Assembly (NCBI GenBank): GCA_015178975.1
Contig: WHVD01000033.1
Span: 496,001 to 560,000, forward strand
Length of the DNA stretch: 64,000 nt
Direction of reading: 5' to 3'
Source of the DNA: Hysterangium stoloniferum
Taxonomy: Eukaryota > Basidiomycota > Agaricomycetes > Hysterangiales > Hysterangiaceae
The position numbers and the translations under genes are program-made. The notes below the pieces were generated by a model. The model was not told the DNA's origin, did not search any database, and saw only the letters and a list, made by a program, of their open reading frames with translations. Shown in pieces: positions 1-11,238 of the stretch. Numbering within the stretch: the stretch's first letter is position 1; every line of letters starts with the position of its first letter.

Positions 1-179
1 CTGAGTTCCATTTGGTGCCGAGTGCACCCACAAGTATACACAATGCTTCGAACTAATGAAATATGCAATATTCGAAGAATATAAAAGATAGAAAAATATA
101 AATAAAATGTGTAAAATATAAATGAAATAAAAGGAGTGTTTTACCACAATGAAACTGTGGTAAAAGCATACTCCTCACA
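1..179 (-). mobile_element. Family X LTR, cut by the window edge
   Basis: This is the 5' part of the 475-base family X LTR, read on the minus strand and ending at 179 in the reverse complement of TGTGAGGAGTATGC. It matches six other copies in the window. Its outer end lies before base 1, so its target duplication cannot be checked. It sits inside copia reverse-transcriptase/RNase H sequence that resumes at 180. Confidence 0.85.
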
Positions 180-1563
180 ATTTGGCTGTTGCCACTCATC
201 CGGACATTGCCTATACTGTTGGAGTATTAGCCAGATTCAATCACAATCCAGGAAAGGCTCATTGGCTAGCAGTACAACATCTCTTTCAATATCTCAAAGG
301 CACCCTTGACTTGGGCTTGACCTTTGGCCCTAGTAATGACAAGGAATTGTTTGTGTCTTATTCAGATGCTGACCATGGAGGTGATAAGTCAACTGGAAAA
401 TCTACTAGTGCATATGTGGTTAAGATGGGTACTGGAGCCATTAGCTGGCAGAGCAAACTCCAGACTATTGTAACTCTCTCTACTACTGAAGCAGAGTATA
501 TTGCAGCAGTGTCAGCTGGTCAGGAAGTGCTATGGTTGCAAAACTTATTTGAGGAATTGGGATATCCTCAAACAACTGCATCCACTTTGTATCTTGACAA
601 CCAATCTTCTATTGCAGTTGCCAGAGATCCTGAACATCATGGCCGTACAAAGTATCTGGACTTGAGAACATATTGGTTAAGGCAGGAAGTTGATAGTGGG
701 AAGATCAAAGTTGTTCATCTCCCTACTTCAGAGATGCCTGCTGATTTATTGACAAAACCATTGGCTAAGCCAAAGGTAGAATACTTATGAAAACTACTGG
801 GACTAGCTGTGAAGAGTGGTATAAGTTCTGACTGTTCTATATACGAAAAAATGAGTAGAAAGGAAGAATATTGACCTATTTGGTGCAATATAAGAGAAAG
901 TGAGAGAAAGAGCACTAGATGACGAAGGAGTCAATGAGTGTGATGGATTGAGTGGAGGCCTCAACTGTTATAGTTCGAGGCCAGAAGTGTTCAGTAGTTC
1001 AGATAATGCTACCTATATGGTAGCTGACACGTTACCCTGATCACCGCTTGTAGTAGACCTAGTTTATGTCTTACGAGTGGTGGTTCTTGGGTAAAAGTGT
1101 GTCTGAGTTCTCATTGGTGCCGAGTGCACCCACAAGTATACACAATGCTTTGAACTAATGAAATGATGGAATATTCAAAGAATATAAAAGATAGATAAAT
1201 ATGAATAGAATGTGTAAAATATAAATAAAATAAAAGGAGTGTTTTACCACAATGAAACTGTGGTAAAAGCATACTCCTCACACTAGCATAGAGCTGTCTC
1301 ATCAGGTGGGAGTGTTAGAGTATGATATTACAGCTCTCACATAGTCTATGATGTTCCCTATATTTTTCTGATATTTGTAGTATTTTTCCCAGCACTGTAA
1401 GTGCAGCAGTATTGAGTGAGTTACCTAGTAAGGTAACTGATTTGTAGGTGCTTAGGTAAGCACCCTGTAGCATACTCCACTGTGGGTGTGGGAAAGTCTC
1501 CTTAGTGTTTACTTTCCTCACACTCACAGGGTGTTTGTCAAGAGTTATTCAACTGTTTCAACA
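180..1563 (+). mobile_element. Copia element, 3' portion (RNase H end plus 3' LTR)
   Basis: From about 182 the reading shows the junction of copia RT and RNase H: a THPDIAYTVG segment, then YSDADHGGD, TTEAEYIA and LDNQSSIA, the acid-rich RNase H signature of Ty1/copia. A purine tract (GGTGGGAG) near 1305 is followed by a probable 3' LTR from 1313 to about 1563, beginning TGTTAGAG and ending CAACA. The RNase H end is interrupted by a solo LTR (808-1282). The rest of the element lies to the left of the window. It is distinct from the copia element at 1979-7839. The LTR end is inferred, since only one LTR is visible. A fossil. Confidence 0.75.
808..1282 (-). mobile_element. Solo LTR, family X
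   Basis: A 475-base LTR starts TGTGAAGAG and ends CTCCTCACA, with the duplication CTAGC at 803-807 and 1283-1287. It interrupts the end of the copia RNase H region. No internal sequence remains between two LTRs, so it is a solo LTR. Confidence 0.92.
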
Positions 1564-1978
1564 TAAGCATGACATCATAGCTTTCCTTATCAGGGGAGTA
1601 GGAGATGAACAATGGCCATGGTGCATCCAGACACTTTTTTTAGCTCTGTCAACTGATACATGAAACTCAACTAAGGTTCATATGACTGTGGGAATTTCTG
1701 GTTAGGTTCAACAAGGTCATGTGACCACATGTTTAAATAACACATTTATATGAACCTTTGCCTCATTTCACCCTCCCACCACATTATGAAGATGCACTCT
1801 GCTGAAACAAGACTCTCTGTCAGTTCTCTTCTCCAAAAGGGTCACTCCTGCAGAACAATTGCTTCTAAACTCTATATTGGGCACTCTACAGTATCATAAA
1901 TCCACTCCCAACTCCCTGGTGCACTTCCAACACCTTCCAGAGGTTGTCCTCCCAAGCTCTCCCCCAGGGATCATCATC

Positions 1979-2331
1979 TGTTGGATAACACCGTAGAAAT
2001 CCCATCACCATATATGGGCAAACAATAATACAAAAGGATTGAAACAACAAAGGAACTATGATCCTATTGTTCTCTTTTTTGTTTCATACTTTTCCTTGTT
2101 CTATATCCCTATTGTCCGTCTTACTTATTGTTTACTTCTGGTATATATGTAGTAGCTAGAACGTCTCTATACCTCAGTCCGTTATACGCTAATACAAGAC
2201 TGAGGTAAGTCACTTTACTTATACCGTTACTGCAGTATACTTATGTATCATAGATTACTATTAGGTATCTATCAAAGTCCGTTATACGCTAATACGAGAC
2301 GGAGATTACTATTAGGTCTTACTTTCTAACA
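1979..2331 (+). repeat. 5' LTR of copia A
   Basis: A 353-base direct repeat runs from TGTTGGATAAC to TTTCTAACA. It holds two copies of the phrase TCCGTTATACGCTAATAC about 110 bases apart in its 3' half. Confidence 0.95.
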
Positions 2332-2344
2332 GGTTATGGGCCTA
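2332..2344 (+). promoter_or_regulatory. Primer-binding site of copia A (tRNA-iMet anticodon type)
   Basis: Immediately after the 5' LTR comes GGTTATGGGCC, the complement of the anticodon stem-loop of initiator tRNA-Met. It is not complementary to the tRNA's 3' end. Drosophila copia is known to prime with an internal half-tRNA cut there. That this element does the same is inference from the match. Confidence 0.7.
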
Positions 2345-5300
2345 TATTTTAAGTAGGACCAATACTATATTTTTACCTATGGCCACTCCGACTTCCACGG
2401 ATGCTCTTGCACCTTCCGTTCCGCTTGTTCAAACGAATATTACCTACACTGGACCCAAACTTGACAAACTAAAATCAAATTACCGTCCTTGGCTTCGTGC
2501 CACAGACCTCTTTATCACCCTCACTGGGCTTTCTGGCTATATTGATGGTACAGTTTCTGAACCCGATAGCACCGAACCTCGTGCCAAGGCCAACTGGCTG
2601 GCAAACAGCTCCTTAGCTGCTGCACTCATTATCTCCACCGTTGAGACATCTGAGCAGGATTATCTTGATCGCAAGTTGGGTGCCAAAGCTTGTTGGGAGA
2701 CTATCCGGCAACGACACCAGAGTGAGGGACCTATTCGTCAGGTGCAATTACTGCAGGAGGCCCTTACCACTCGCTGTGCCCGATCTACTCCCTTACCCGT
2801 AACTGCCAAGAAAATTTGTTCTCTGATCGATCGAGCTTACAAAATGGGTGATATCTCTAAGGATTTATTGAAATGCATTGCCCTTTTAGGTTCTCTTGGA
2901 AATGATTTTAGCAATGTGCGGTCTATCGTCACTCAGGATATTTCTGCCTCCACCGACTCTACTCCTTTCACTTCCACTCAACTATGTGTCTATTTGGACA
3001 GTGAACAGAATCTTCTTAACTCGGACAAGACACATCCTACTGACTCTGTTGCTTTATCCGCTCAATCCAAATCGAATTCTATCATCTGTTCCAATTGCAA
3101 ACGTGCTTACCATGAGTTAGAGTTCTGTATCCGTCCTGGTGGAGGAATGGCAGGTAAGACCCTCGATGAATCCAAGCAGGCTCACCGTCTTGCCCGTGGC
3201 TCCAAGTCACCTAGTTCAAACTTGCCTACCATTAGCCCTGGTTCCAAATTGAGCAGTTCAACTATAACTGCCATTAGCTCTACTCCTGCACCTACTACAC
3301 CGAAGGTTCCCATTAAGTTGCAAGGTGCCGACAGTAAAATCTACATTGTCAACATGGACTCATCGGACTTCTCCTCTTCGGACACCCCTACCGCCAATGT
3401 TGCCTTTTCCTCTAACTCCATCTCATTACCCCCCCCTTCGATATCTTTGTCACCACAAGACACTATTGAGTATGATGGATGGCTTGTCATTGAGGAGGAG
3501 TTAAAAATGAATATCGACTGGTCCAAACATAGCCAATCTACCATGGCAGCTATTAATACAACCGACATCATTCCTGTATCCTCCCCTACTCGCACACCTA
3601 TCTCCAATGACTCGCATCCATTCTGGATGGACAGTGGTGCCTCCATTCATATATCTCCTGACCGAACTGACTTCCTAACCTTGAAAGCCGTTACCCCCCG
3701 CTCTGTTAAAGGCTTGGGTGGCTCCTCTGTATGGGCGATCAGCATTGGGGATATCAAATTACGGATAGGTCGAGGCACACATATACTATTACAAAACGTT
3801 TTATATATTCCAGATGCCACCATACGATTAATTTCAATCCACTGCCTCACAAAAGACTCGAATGTCATTGCACATTTTGATGACGCCTCCTGCTGGCTTA
3901 GCACAAAGTCATCTGGAACAATTATAGCTCGAGGAAACTTACTTCCACAAAAACACCTTTATTCTCTGAACCTTTACTCAGCCCAAACTGAACACGCTTT
4001 CATTGCTCATCGCGCACCCACCATTGAATCATGGCACCATCGACTTGGCCATGCGAACTATCAAGCTATTCATGATATGTTCCACTCTGGCCTCATCCCA
4101 GGTACGACAGCCCCCAACCCCTCTATCACTCCCACTAAATGTGATGCCTGTACTCTTGGTAAACAGACTAAGACATCTATTCCAAAAATACGTAAAGAGG
4201 GGGAAGGGCATAGAGCGACAAGGCGATTAGAGAAAGTATGGATCGATTTGTCTGGACCTAGTCCTGTCACCTCGCGAACTGGAAATAACTATGTCATGAA
4301 TATTGTAGACGACTATTCAAGTTACTGTTGGACAATCTTACTAAAACTTAAAAGTGATGCTTTCTCGCAACTTCAAATTTGGGAACGTGCACGGGAAGTT
4401 GAAACGGGGTTAAAGGTTGGAATTTACCGGACAGACAATGGAGAACTTAAAAGCCATGAAATGGTTCATTGGTTAGCCTCTAGAGGGACTGATCATCAAT
4501 TCACAGCTCCATACACATCAGCACACATTGGACGCGTTGAACGATTGCACCGCACCTTAATGGGCAAGGCTAGAACTATGCACATTTACGCCAGACCACC
4601 TACATATTTGTGGGACGAATTTTACCTCACCGCAGCTCATTTGCATGTCAAAACGACTACCAAATCCCTGATAGGCAAAACACCCTGGGAATCATGGTAT
4701 GGCAGAAAACCAGACTATTCTTACATGCGAGAGATCGGGTGCCGTGCATTCGTCTTAATTTAAAACCGGGTTAACCCAAAGATTTATGAGCGATCTATTG
4801 AGTGCATTTTAATTGGATACAATGACAAATCTAAGACATACAGGTGCTACGACCCAAAAACACGACTAATCTACAATTCCTATCATGTTCGATTTCTCGA
4901 AAGCCATGATGGTCACCCACGCCCTACCACGAATGGGTCTATCACCTCCCATAGTACAAATTTAGAATCGGATCTGATCCCTCCTCAGGATCACTACTCT
5001 ACCAGCATACCTCTCGAACTTCCTGATCTGAATCCTACCTTGCCCATACAAGAAATTCCTCCCATTCAGGAGATTGGCGAATCATCAGATCTACCCCTTC
5101 GGTGTTCCAATAGGACCACAGCTGGCCAACCTACTTCAACTGCTCGACTTGATCGTGCTGTTCAGGAATCCAAAGATAGTGCTGAGCGTTTATGATTACA
5201 ACGACAGGAACGCTTGACTGCCCTCAACGAATTACATACTACTGCTCCTGCATCGACACCACCTGTTGACAATGATGAGTTACAGCGTGTTTTGTTATCC

Positions 5301-6988
5301 CTTCAATGCCGCTCTGACCTACCAAATGAGAATGTCACCTTAGCCGCTTTAACTGATACACTTGGCATTGATCCGTTAACATGCAATGATGAACCACAAA
5401 CTTGGGCGGAAGCCCTCCGTTCTGGAGATGCCTCTCGATGGCAGGTTGGTTACCAGGAGGAGTTGGACTCACTCAAACAAATGGGCGTATATAAATTGAT
5501 TCCCTGGTCTGAAGTTCCTCAGGGATGCAAGATCCAAAAAGGACCTCCTGTATTTCACATTAAACGAGATGAGTCTGGCCGGGCCATTTGTTGGAAGGTG
5601 CGATTGGTCTTTAAGGGGTTTGAGCAAATATATGGTAAATATTATCATAAAACAACCTCACCGACTGCACACATGGAATCTTGGCGTATTTTGCTGCACA
5701 TTGCCGCTACTCTCGGTTGGGACGCACAACAAATTGACATCAAAACCGCTTTTCTTTATGGTCTTTTACCTGAGGATGAGGTGCAATATATGGCACAACC
5801 AGAAGGATTTGAGGAACCTGGCAAAGAAGATTATGTTTGGATGATAGTTCGGGGCCTATACAGCATGAAACAAAGCGGCCGGATATGGAACAAAACCATG
5901 AATGAACAAATGTTAAGTTGGGGTTTCACTCGCCTTACATCAGAATCTTGCATTTATTATAGACAAACTACTACTGGAATCATCATTGCTGCCGTACATG
6001 TGGACGATTTCCTCTCTATTGCCAGTTCTGCTGCCGAGAATAACACCTTTAAGGATCAGATGCATCATGTGTGGACCATTTCCGACCTTGGCTCTGTCCA
6101 CTTTGTTGTTGGAATTGCAGTGGAATGGGATCGGCCAAATAATTCTGTTTATCTTTCCCAAACTGCCCTTATCGACAAAATTATATGTCAATTTGGCCAA
6201 GACACTTCCACCACTGTTTCTACACCTATGGATCATAGTTTGAAACTTCGCAGATTCAACCGTACTTCACTATCAACAATCGAGGTTGACAACCTACTCA
6301 AAATCCCATATCGATCTCTCGTTGGCTGTTTACTGTATTTAGCCATTTCCACACGTCCCGACATTTCTTTTGCTGTACAACAACTCTCACAGTTTCTTGA
6401 CTCTTATTCTACACCGCATTGGCATGCCGCCATTCGAGTTGTTCGGTATCTAAAAGGCACACGAAACCTTAAGCTATGCCTGGGTGGTTCCAATAAAATT
6501 GACCTCACCGGGTATACAGATTCTGATTGGGCCAATTGCCTTGACACTCAACGCAGCATTAGCGGTTATGCCTTTACTCTGGGATCTGGCCTTATCTCAT
6601 GGGCCACAAAAAAGCAAAAGACTGTCGCTGCCTCTTCCTGTGAGGCTGAATATGTTGCTGCTTTCGAAACCGTCAAGGAGGCTAGCTGGCTTCACGCATT
6701 ATTCACCGGGATTCACTTTCCTTGTCCTGCATCCACCTCTATCTTTTGCGATAACAACGCCGCTATCTCTTTATCTGAAGACCCCCTCTTGCATTCCCAG
6801 GTCAAACATATTGATATTAAATACCACTTCCTCCGTGAGTGGGTCCATACTGGTGACATTATCTTGCATTATGTCAATACTGCGAACAATCTTGCCGATA
6901 TTTTCACCAAAGCACTGGAACCTTCCAAATTCACTTATCTCCGTAATTTACTAGGTCTTAGATAACTGGATTTCCATGCGAGGAGGAG

Positions 6989-7462
6989 TGTGAGGAGTAT
7001 GCTTTTACCACAGTATCATTGTGGTAAAACACTCCTTTTATTTCATTCATATTTTACATATTTTATTCATATTTTTCTATCTTTCATATTCTTTGAATCT
7101 TGCATATTTCATTAGTTCGAAGCATTGTGTATACTTGTGGGTGCACTCAGCACCAATTAAAACTCAGACACACTTTAACCCAAGAACCACCACTCGTAAG
7201 ACACAAACTAGGTCTACTACGAGCGGTGATCAGGGTAACGTGTCAGCTACTACATAAGTAGCAATATCTGAACTACTAAACACTTCTGGCCTCGAACTGT
7301 AATAGTCGAGGCCTCCACTCGAACCATTGCACTCGTTGACTCCTTCGTCATCTCGTGCTCTTTCTCTCACTTTCTCTTATATTGCACCGAATAGGTCAAT
7401 ATCCTTCCTTTCTACTCATTTCTTCGTATATAGAACGGTCTGAACTTCTACCACTCTTCACA
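6989..7462 (+). mobile_element. Solo LTR, family X, inside copia A
   Basis: A 474-base LTR with AGGAG duplicated at 6984-6988 and 7463-7467. It lies between the end of the RNase H region and the 3' LTR of copia A, so it is younger than A. The 5' end carries the hairpin arms TTTTACCACA / TGTGGTAAAA. Confidence 0.95.
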
Positions 7463-7486
7463 AGGAGTATCTACGGTGAGGAGGAG

Positions 7487-7839
7487 TGTTGGATAACACT
7501 GTAGAAATCCCATCACCATATATGGGCAAACAATAATACAAAAGGATCAAAATAACAAAGGAACTATGATCCTATTGTTCTCTTTTTTGTTTCATACTTT
7601 TCCTTGTTCTATATCCCTATTGTCCGTCTTACTTATTGTTTACTTCTGGTATATATGTAGTAGCTAGAACGTCTCTATACCTCAGTCCGTTATACGCTAA
7701 TACGAGACTGAGGTAAGTCACTTTACTTATACCGTTACTGCAGTATACTTATGTATCATAGATTACTATTAGGTATCTATCAAAGTCCGTTATACGCTAA
7801 TACAAGACTGAGATTACTATTAGGTCTTACTTTCTAACA
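7487..7839 (+). repeat. 3' LTR of copia A
   Basis: This is the direct repeat of 1979-2331 with about seven differences, nearly all transitions. A purine tract (GTGAGGAGGAG) precedes it. Confidence 0.95.
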
Positions 7840-8172
7840 TCATCACCTGGCTCATTCTCTCACCTCTGGAGAGGTTGATAATTCCTCTCAACACATCAAG
7901 GCTCAATATAAGTTTGCTGTCAAGTACCAGCATTAGATTGAAGAGGACTGGTTTAGGTTATCTTCTCAGATGAGACCAAAATCAATTGTTTGGGGTCTGC
8001 TCTGATGGGAGGTTGTTGGTGTGGAAAAGACCAGATTCTGCACTCAGCAGCATATCAATGGAAGTATTAAATTTGGAGGAATCTGATGATTTGAGGATGC
8101 ATGACAGCACATGGTGTGGGATACATGTGCAAGGTAGATGGGAGGATGGATGGGGAGATGTACAGGGACATA

Positions 8173-8949
8173 TTGTTAAGAGGTAGGCAGACTCAGCGGG
8201 GTTTCCAGAGAAACCTGCAGATAATCTGGTAGGACTTGGCTTCAGAAAAATTAATTAATAATTGGTAGGAGCTCACCACACATTTTATGTTGCCTGAGGA
8301 GTGGGGGAATGCTTCAGAGAAGATAAATGTTCAATGTGGGGGGTCCAGGGCCAGTGGATAGCCAGACTCTAATGGCAGAATAATATATTTCATTATTAAA
8401 AAAGTGAAATTTAATATAATTAAATAGAGGCTTAAACACACCTTGGTATGGGTCCAAATGCCTTGAGAAATATTCCAAAGAGCAGCCCCTCACAATTTAA
8501 GGAGGACAAAGCTGAGGGGAGGGAGAGGGGAAGGGAGAAAGTGTGGCAGCCTCAAGGCTTTACAGTGGGCTTCCAGGCTTCCCGCAGCTATGGCTGAAGG
8601 TGTTCCCACACATCACAAAATAGTTCCTGGTGCATCACGAATATCACAAAAAGGCTCCCATGAGTCCACAAATGCTCCCACAGTGTTAGAAATACTCCTG
8701 CAAATGCCAAAAAGCCTCCAGATTTGCTCCAGCACTGACTAATAAGGACATTGGGGCAGCAGCTTAGTCACACTCTCCCACACCAAAAGGTTTGGGTGCT
8801 CCATTCCCTCACACAGTGCCTAAAACCACCACCACCCACCATGCTCCTTTTACTTATTTGATGCTATACTACATATATTGGGTAATTTTTTAAGAATAAT
8901 CTGATGTCTGGTATTTGCATTGTGAATCAATCTTTCCAAAACAACAAAA
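8173..8949. other. Repeat debris, no gene
   Basis: 8173-8240 resembles the first 70 bases of the family Z LTR in minus orientation (TGTTA start, GGGTTTCC box, GACTTGGCTTCAG box). The remainder holds no coding stretch worth calling. It includes a purine-rich run near 8500-8540. Confidence 0.4.
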
Positions 8950-8977
8950 GATTGGAATGATTTTTTGAGCCACTGTA

Positions 8978-9210
8978 TCAAGAATCTTTACTGAGCAGAG
9001 TTCTCAAACTTTGAAACATGAAAACATGGTTCACATTGGAAAGCAAGAGTTTGCTTTCCTTTTTGGGACTGCATTTCTCAAGGCATTTACAAAAGAGACA
9101 ACAGAAGAAGCCACCTTCCATGCAACAGGAATCTACTCTGACAACTCCAGTGCTATTTCACTGCAGGTCTTGAATCCAGTGCCTGCACTTCACAAAGCAT
9201 CCTTTCCCCC
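8978..9210 (+). pseudogene. Pogo/Tigger-type transposase, C-terminal fragment
   Basis: An open stretch reads GKQEFAFLFGTAFLKAF, then FHATGIYSDN. This is the tail pattern of CENP-B/pogo DDE transposases (a GT-AF-KA-T stretch followed by F-ATGIYP-N). The usual proline is replaced. No catalytic residues and no terminal repeats are present. It abuts the TA of the Tc1 end at 8976 on the left and is cut by a family Y LTR at 9211. Confidence 0.5.
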
Positions 9211-9885
9211 TGTGAGAGGTACTACAAAATATATTCTGAAATATAGTCCAGATGGGTCCACACAATATTTCAATTATTATTTCAATTTCTCTCTATTTAT
9301 CATATGCATATATTGTTGAAATCTTCAAGCCTGGGAAATCACAGTATGAGGACTCTCGACTGTTGGAGCATAGCCACTTAAAGTAGAGTGGTGTAGAACT
9401 AAACCAGTGATATAACTAGGCTTCCAGATGAGGTTCTACTCTCATCTGGAACAAACTATATACTAGTATACATGGTCTGTGCAGTGGTCTATGCATAAAC
9501 CTTGTTACCAAGGTATGCTGGACTATGGAACCTTAGACTAAATATAACTATCACAATCACAAGACAAGTTATGATATCATACTTATGGTATGTTATCATA
9601 ATCTAACATATATTAGTTCAACAATCTATGTACTCCTGTGGGTGCATAGACTCTTGTGGGCATATACACACTAGACCTATGTACTTTAGCACCTATAGTT
9701 AAAACTCAGACACTTTTTACCCTGCAACTACAACTTACCCAGACACCCTTTTTAGTGTCCTGTAAGTTGTGACTGGGGTATCATCTCAGCCATCCTTGAA
9801 CAGCTTCCAACTTGAATCTATGACAACCATCTAGCTTCACACTGTATAGTTGAAGCTCAAACTACTATTGACTTCTGCTTGTATC
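9211..9885 (+). mobile_element. Truncated LTR, family Y, interrupted by a solo LTR
   Basis: It starts TGTGAGAGGTACTAC like the other Y copies and follows their sequence through the TGTGGGTGCAT and ACTCAGACAC boxes. It stops where a family Z LTR begins at 9886, so the 3' end is missing. A 295-base solo LTR of another family (9314-9608) interrupts it. Confidence 0.75.
9314..9608 (+). mobile_element. Solo LTR, family U
   Basis: A 295-base insert begins TGTTGAAATC and ends ATCTAACA, with TATAT at 9309-9313 and 9609-9613. It interrupts the family Y LTR at a point where other Y copies run straight through. The TG...CA ends and 5-base duplication fit a solo LTR. Strand is arbitrary. Confidence 0.75.
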
Positions 9886-10416
9886 TGTTAGGGTACGTAC
9901 ATGGCGGGTTTCTGGAGAAACCCACAGGATATCCGGTAGGACTTGGCTTCAGCTTATAGGCTGCACCCTCATGAGATTGTGTTGTCCAATTTCAGACAGG
10001 CAGATGGGAATCCCAGGGAGTCTGGGCGGGGTTTGTGGGTTGGGGGGTCATAGGTCAGAGGTTGTGGGTCAAGAGGTCGGGAGTCGAGATAAATAAGAGA
10101 GATAGATGCGCTGGAGCCCGTGGGCTCCAACTAGCGTGAGTGGTGTAATTCAAGTAGGAGTTTAGAGCAGAAAATGTATTAGATTACTGGGGGGAATCTA
10201 AGCCGATTTTCTGACTGGATTGTATGTACAACATCTGCCAAACTATATAGATCGTGGAATGAGTGACATACCAAATCCAGTAATAATGAAACGAAACTAG
10301 CAAAACATAAAACAAGAATAGTAAACACCAAATTTGGTGTTAGGAATGGTATGGAATGGAGCAGAGTCCGAATCGTGACAAATAATAAACCATAACGGGA
10401 AATGGAGCAGGACCGG
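9886..10416 (-). mobile_element. Truncated LTR, family Z
   Basis: It matches the first about 530 bases of the LTRs at 42049 and 49249 (TGTTAGG start, GGACTTGGCTTCAGCTTAT box, repeated GTGGGTC/GGTCGGGAGTCG phrases). It is cut at 10417 by another LTR. Confidence 0.8.
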
Positions 10417-10946
10417 TGTGAAGAGTCGATAGATTCTGACCGCTCGATGTATGAAGAATAATATTTATTCAACTACTATTATTAAGTATTGACCGTCCTG
10501 TACAATACTGTAGATTACTAGACTGATAGTACTAGTAAAGAGACGCACTACACATCACAAGAGCAACTGTACAGTTGCTCGTGATGATGAGGACAGGAGA
10601 AAAGAAGAGTTGACCTTTACGGTACAACTTGTAGCTAGAAGTAAGAAAGATAGTCAGCGAAAGACTGAATATCAGAGGTAGAGATATAGCAGTGTGAATC
10701 GACTAGAGTGTCGATGAGTGCAAAGACTTGAGAGTGGGACTCGACCTTTGCGGTTTGAGTCCAAAGATTATTAGTATACAAAAAGTCACTACCTTTATAA
10801 GTAGCTGAGACGTTACCCTTGACACCTCTCGCTATTCGACGTCGGGGTCATTACGAGGTGGTGTCTGCTGGGTAAAAAGGTGTCTGTCTTTTGGCACCGA
10901 GAGCGCCCATAGGTATACACAAGACTTCGAACTAAGAAATACGGGT
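10417..10946 (-). mobile_element. Truncated LTR, family V (X/Y superfamily)
   Basis: It starts TGTGAAGAGTCGATAG and shares with families X and Y the order of boxes: end motif, GCTGAGACGTTACCC-like box, GGTAAAAAGGTGTCTG, GTATACACAAGACTTCGAAC. It is joined without a clean end to a family W fragment at about 10947. Confidence 0.6.
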
Positions 10947-11157
10947 ATGAAAAGGGACATATCAAAGCATAACCAGATGGTACGAGTATATTTTGACAGG
11001 GGCGTAAATGGGGTTTGATCGCTGTGAAGGTATATGTCAGTGTCAGTGTTCCAAAGGTTGCCGAAATGATAACTTGATCAATAACTTGGAACATCGATAG
11101 ATGGTAGTGTTCTCAGGGACTGTCGGATTGCGACACGGTTATGACACGGTCATAACA
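10947..11157 (-). mobile_element. LTR fragment, family W
   Basis: It matches the last part (minus reading) of the solo LTR at 13574-14420, including ATCAAAGCATAACCAGATGG and the CATAACA end at 11157. Only about 210 bases remain. Confidence 0.75.
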
Positions 11158-11238
11158 ATAAGCATTGTTTGAGGCACTTTTGGTCCCACTTCCCACACCT
11201 CTCACAGTTGACAGCGAATACACTATTTCTCATGTTAC

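Larger units (their letters stand above)
1979..7839 (+). mobile_element. Copia LTR retrotransposon A, near full length
   Basis: The ends are two 353-base LTRs (1979-2331 and 7487-7839) and a TCATC target duplication at 1974-1978 and 7840-7844. Parts in order: gag with a CX2CX4HX4C zinc knuckle (CSNCKRAYHELEFC, near 3090); protease (WMDSGASIH, near 3630); a GAG-pre-integrase histidine/cysteine motif (WHHRLGH, CDACTLGK); integrase core (WIDLSG, RTDNGE, near 4240-4560); reverse transcriptase (VHVDDFL, near 6000); and RNase H (YTDSDWAN, SSCEAEYVAA, near 6510-6660). The gag-protease-integrase-RT-RNase H order fixes it as Ty1/copia. The LTRs differ at about seven positions (roughly 2%), so it is young. 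It is lightly broken (a few lesions) and carries a later solo LTR (6989-7462) just before its 3' LTR. Confidence 0.95.
1564..8975 (+). pseudogene. Decayed Tc1-like DNA transposon split by a copia element
   Basis: From 1788 the plus strand encodes a Tc1-type helix-turn-helix start (MHSAETRLSV, then LLQKGHSCRTIASKLYIGHS). After the copia insertion, reading resumes at 7840. Near 7950-8010 a shifted frame gives SDETKI, the motif holding the first catalytic aspartate of Tc1/mariner transposases. The body is cut by stops and frameshifts, and the QDN and PIEHLW motifs are not found. The right end, about 8950-8975 (CATTCCAATC-like sequence to CACTG, then TA at 8976), looks like a Tc1 terminal repeat. 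The sequence upstream of the start resembles the same position in the Tc1 element at 20386. The left terminal repeat is not visible and may have been displaced by the copia tail at 180-1563. Original coordinates exclude 1979-7844. Confidence 0.6.

Noticed and set aside
808-1282. Family X as a DNA transposon (5-base duplication, 9-base inverted ends TGTGARGAG/CTCTTCACA)
   Set aside because: Ends TG...CA, LTR-like box order shared with family Y (which ends true gypsy elements), and a related terminal motif make an LTR origin more likely.
5940-6236. Minus-strand readings across copia A pol
   Set aside because: They are shadows of the reverse-transcriptase reading on the other strand.
7021-7257. 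Repeated hydrophobic short readings (SFYFIHILHILFIFFYL type) at 7021, 12652 and 28629
   Set aside because: All are the same stretch of the family X LTR, AT-rich and non-coding in context.
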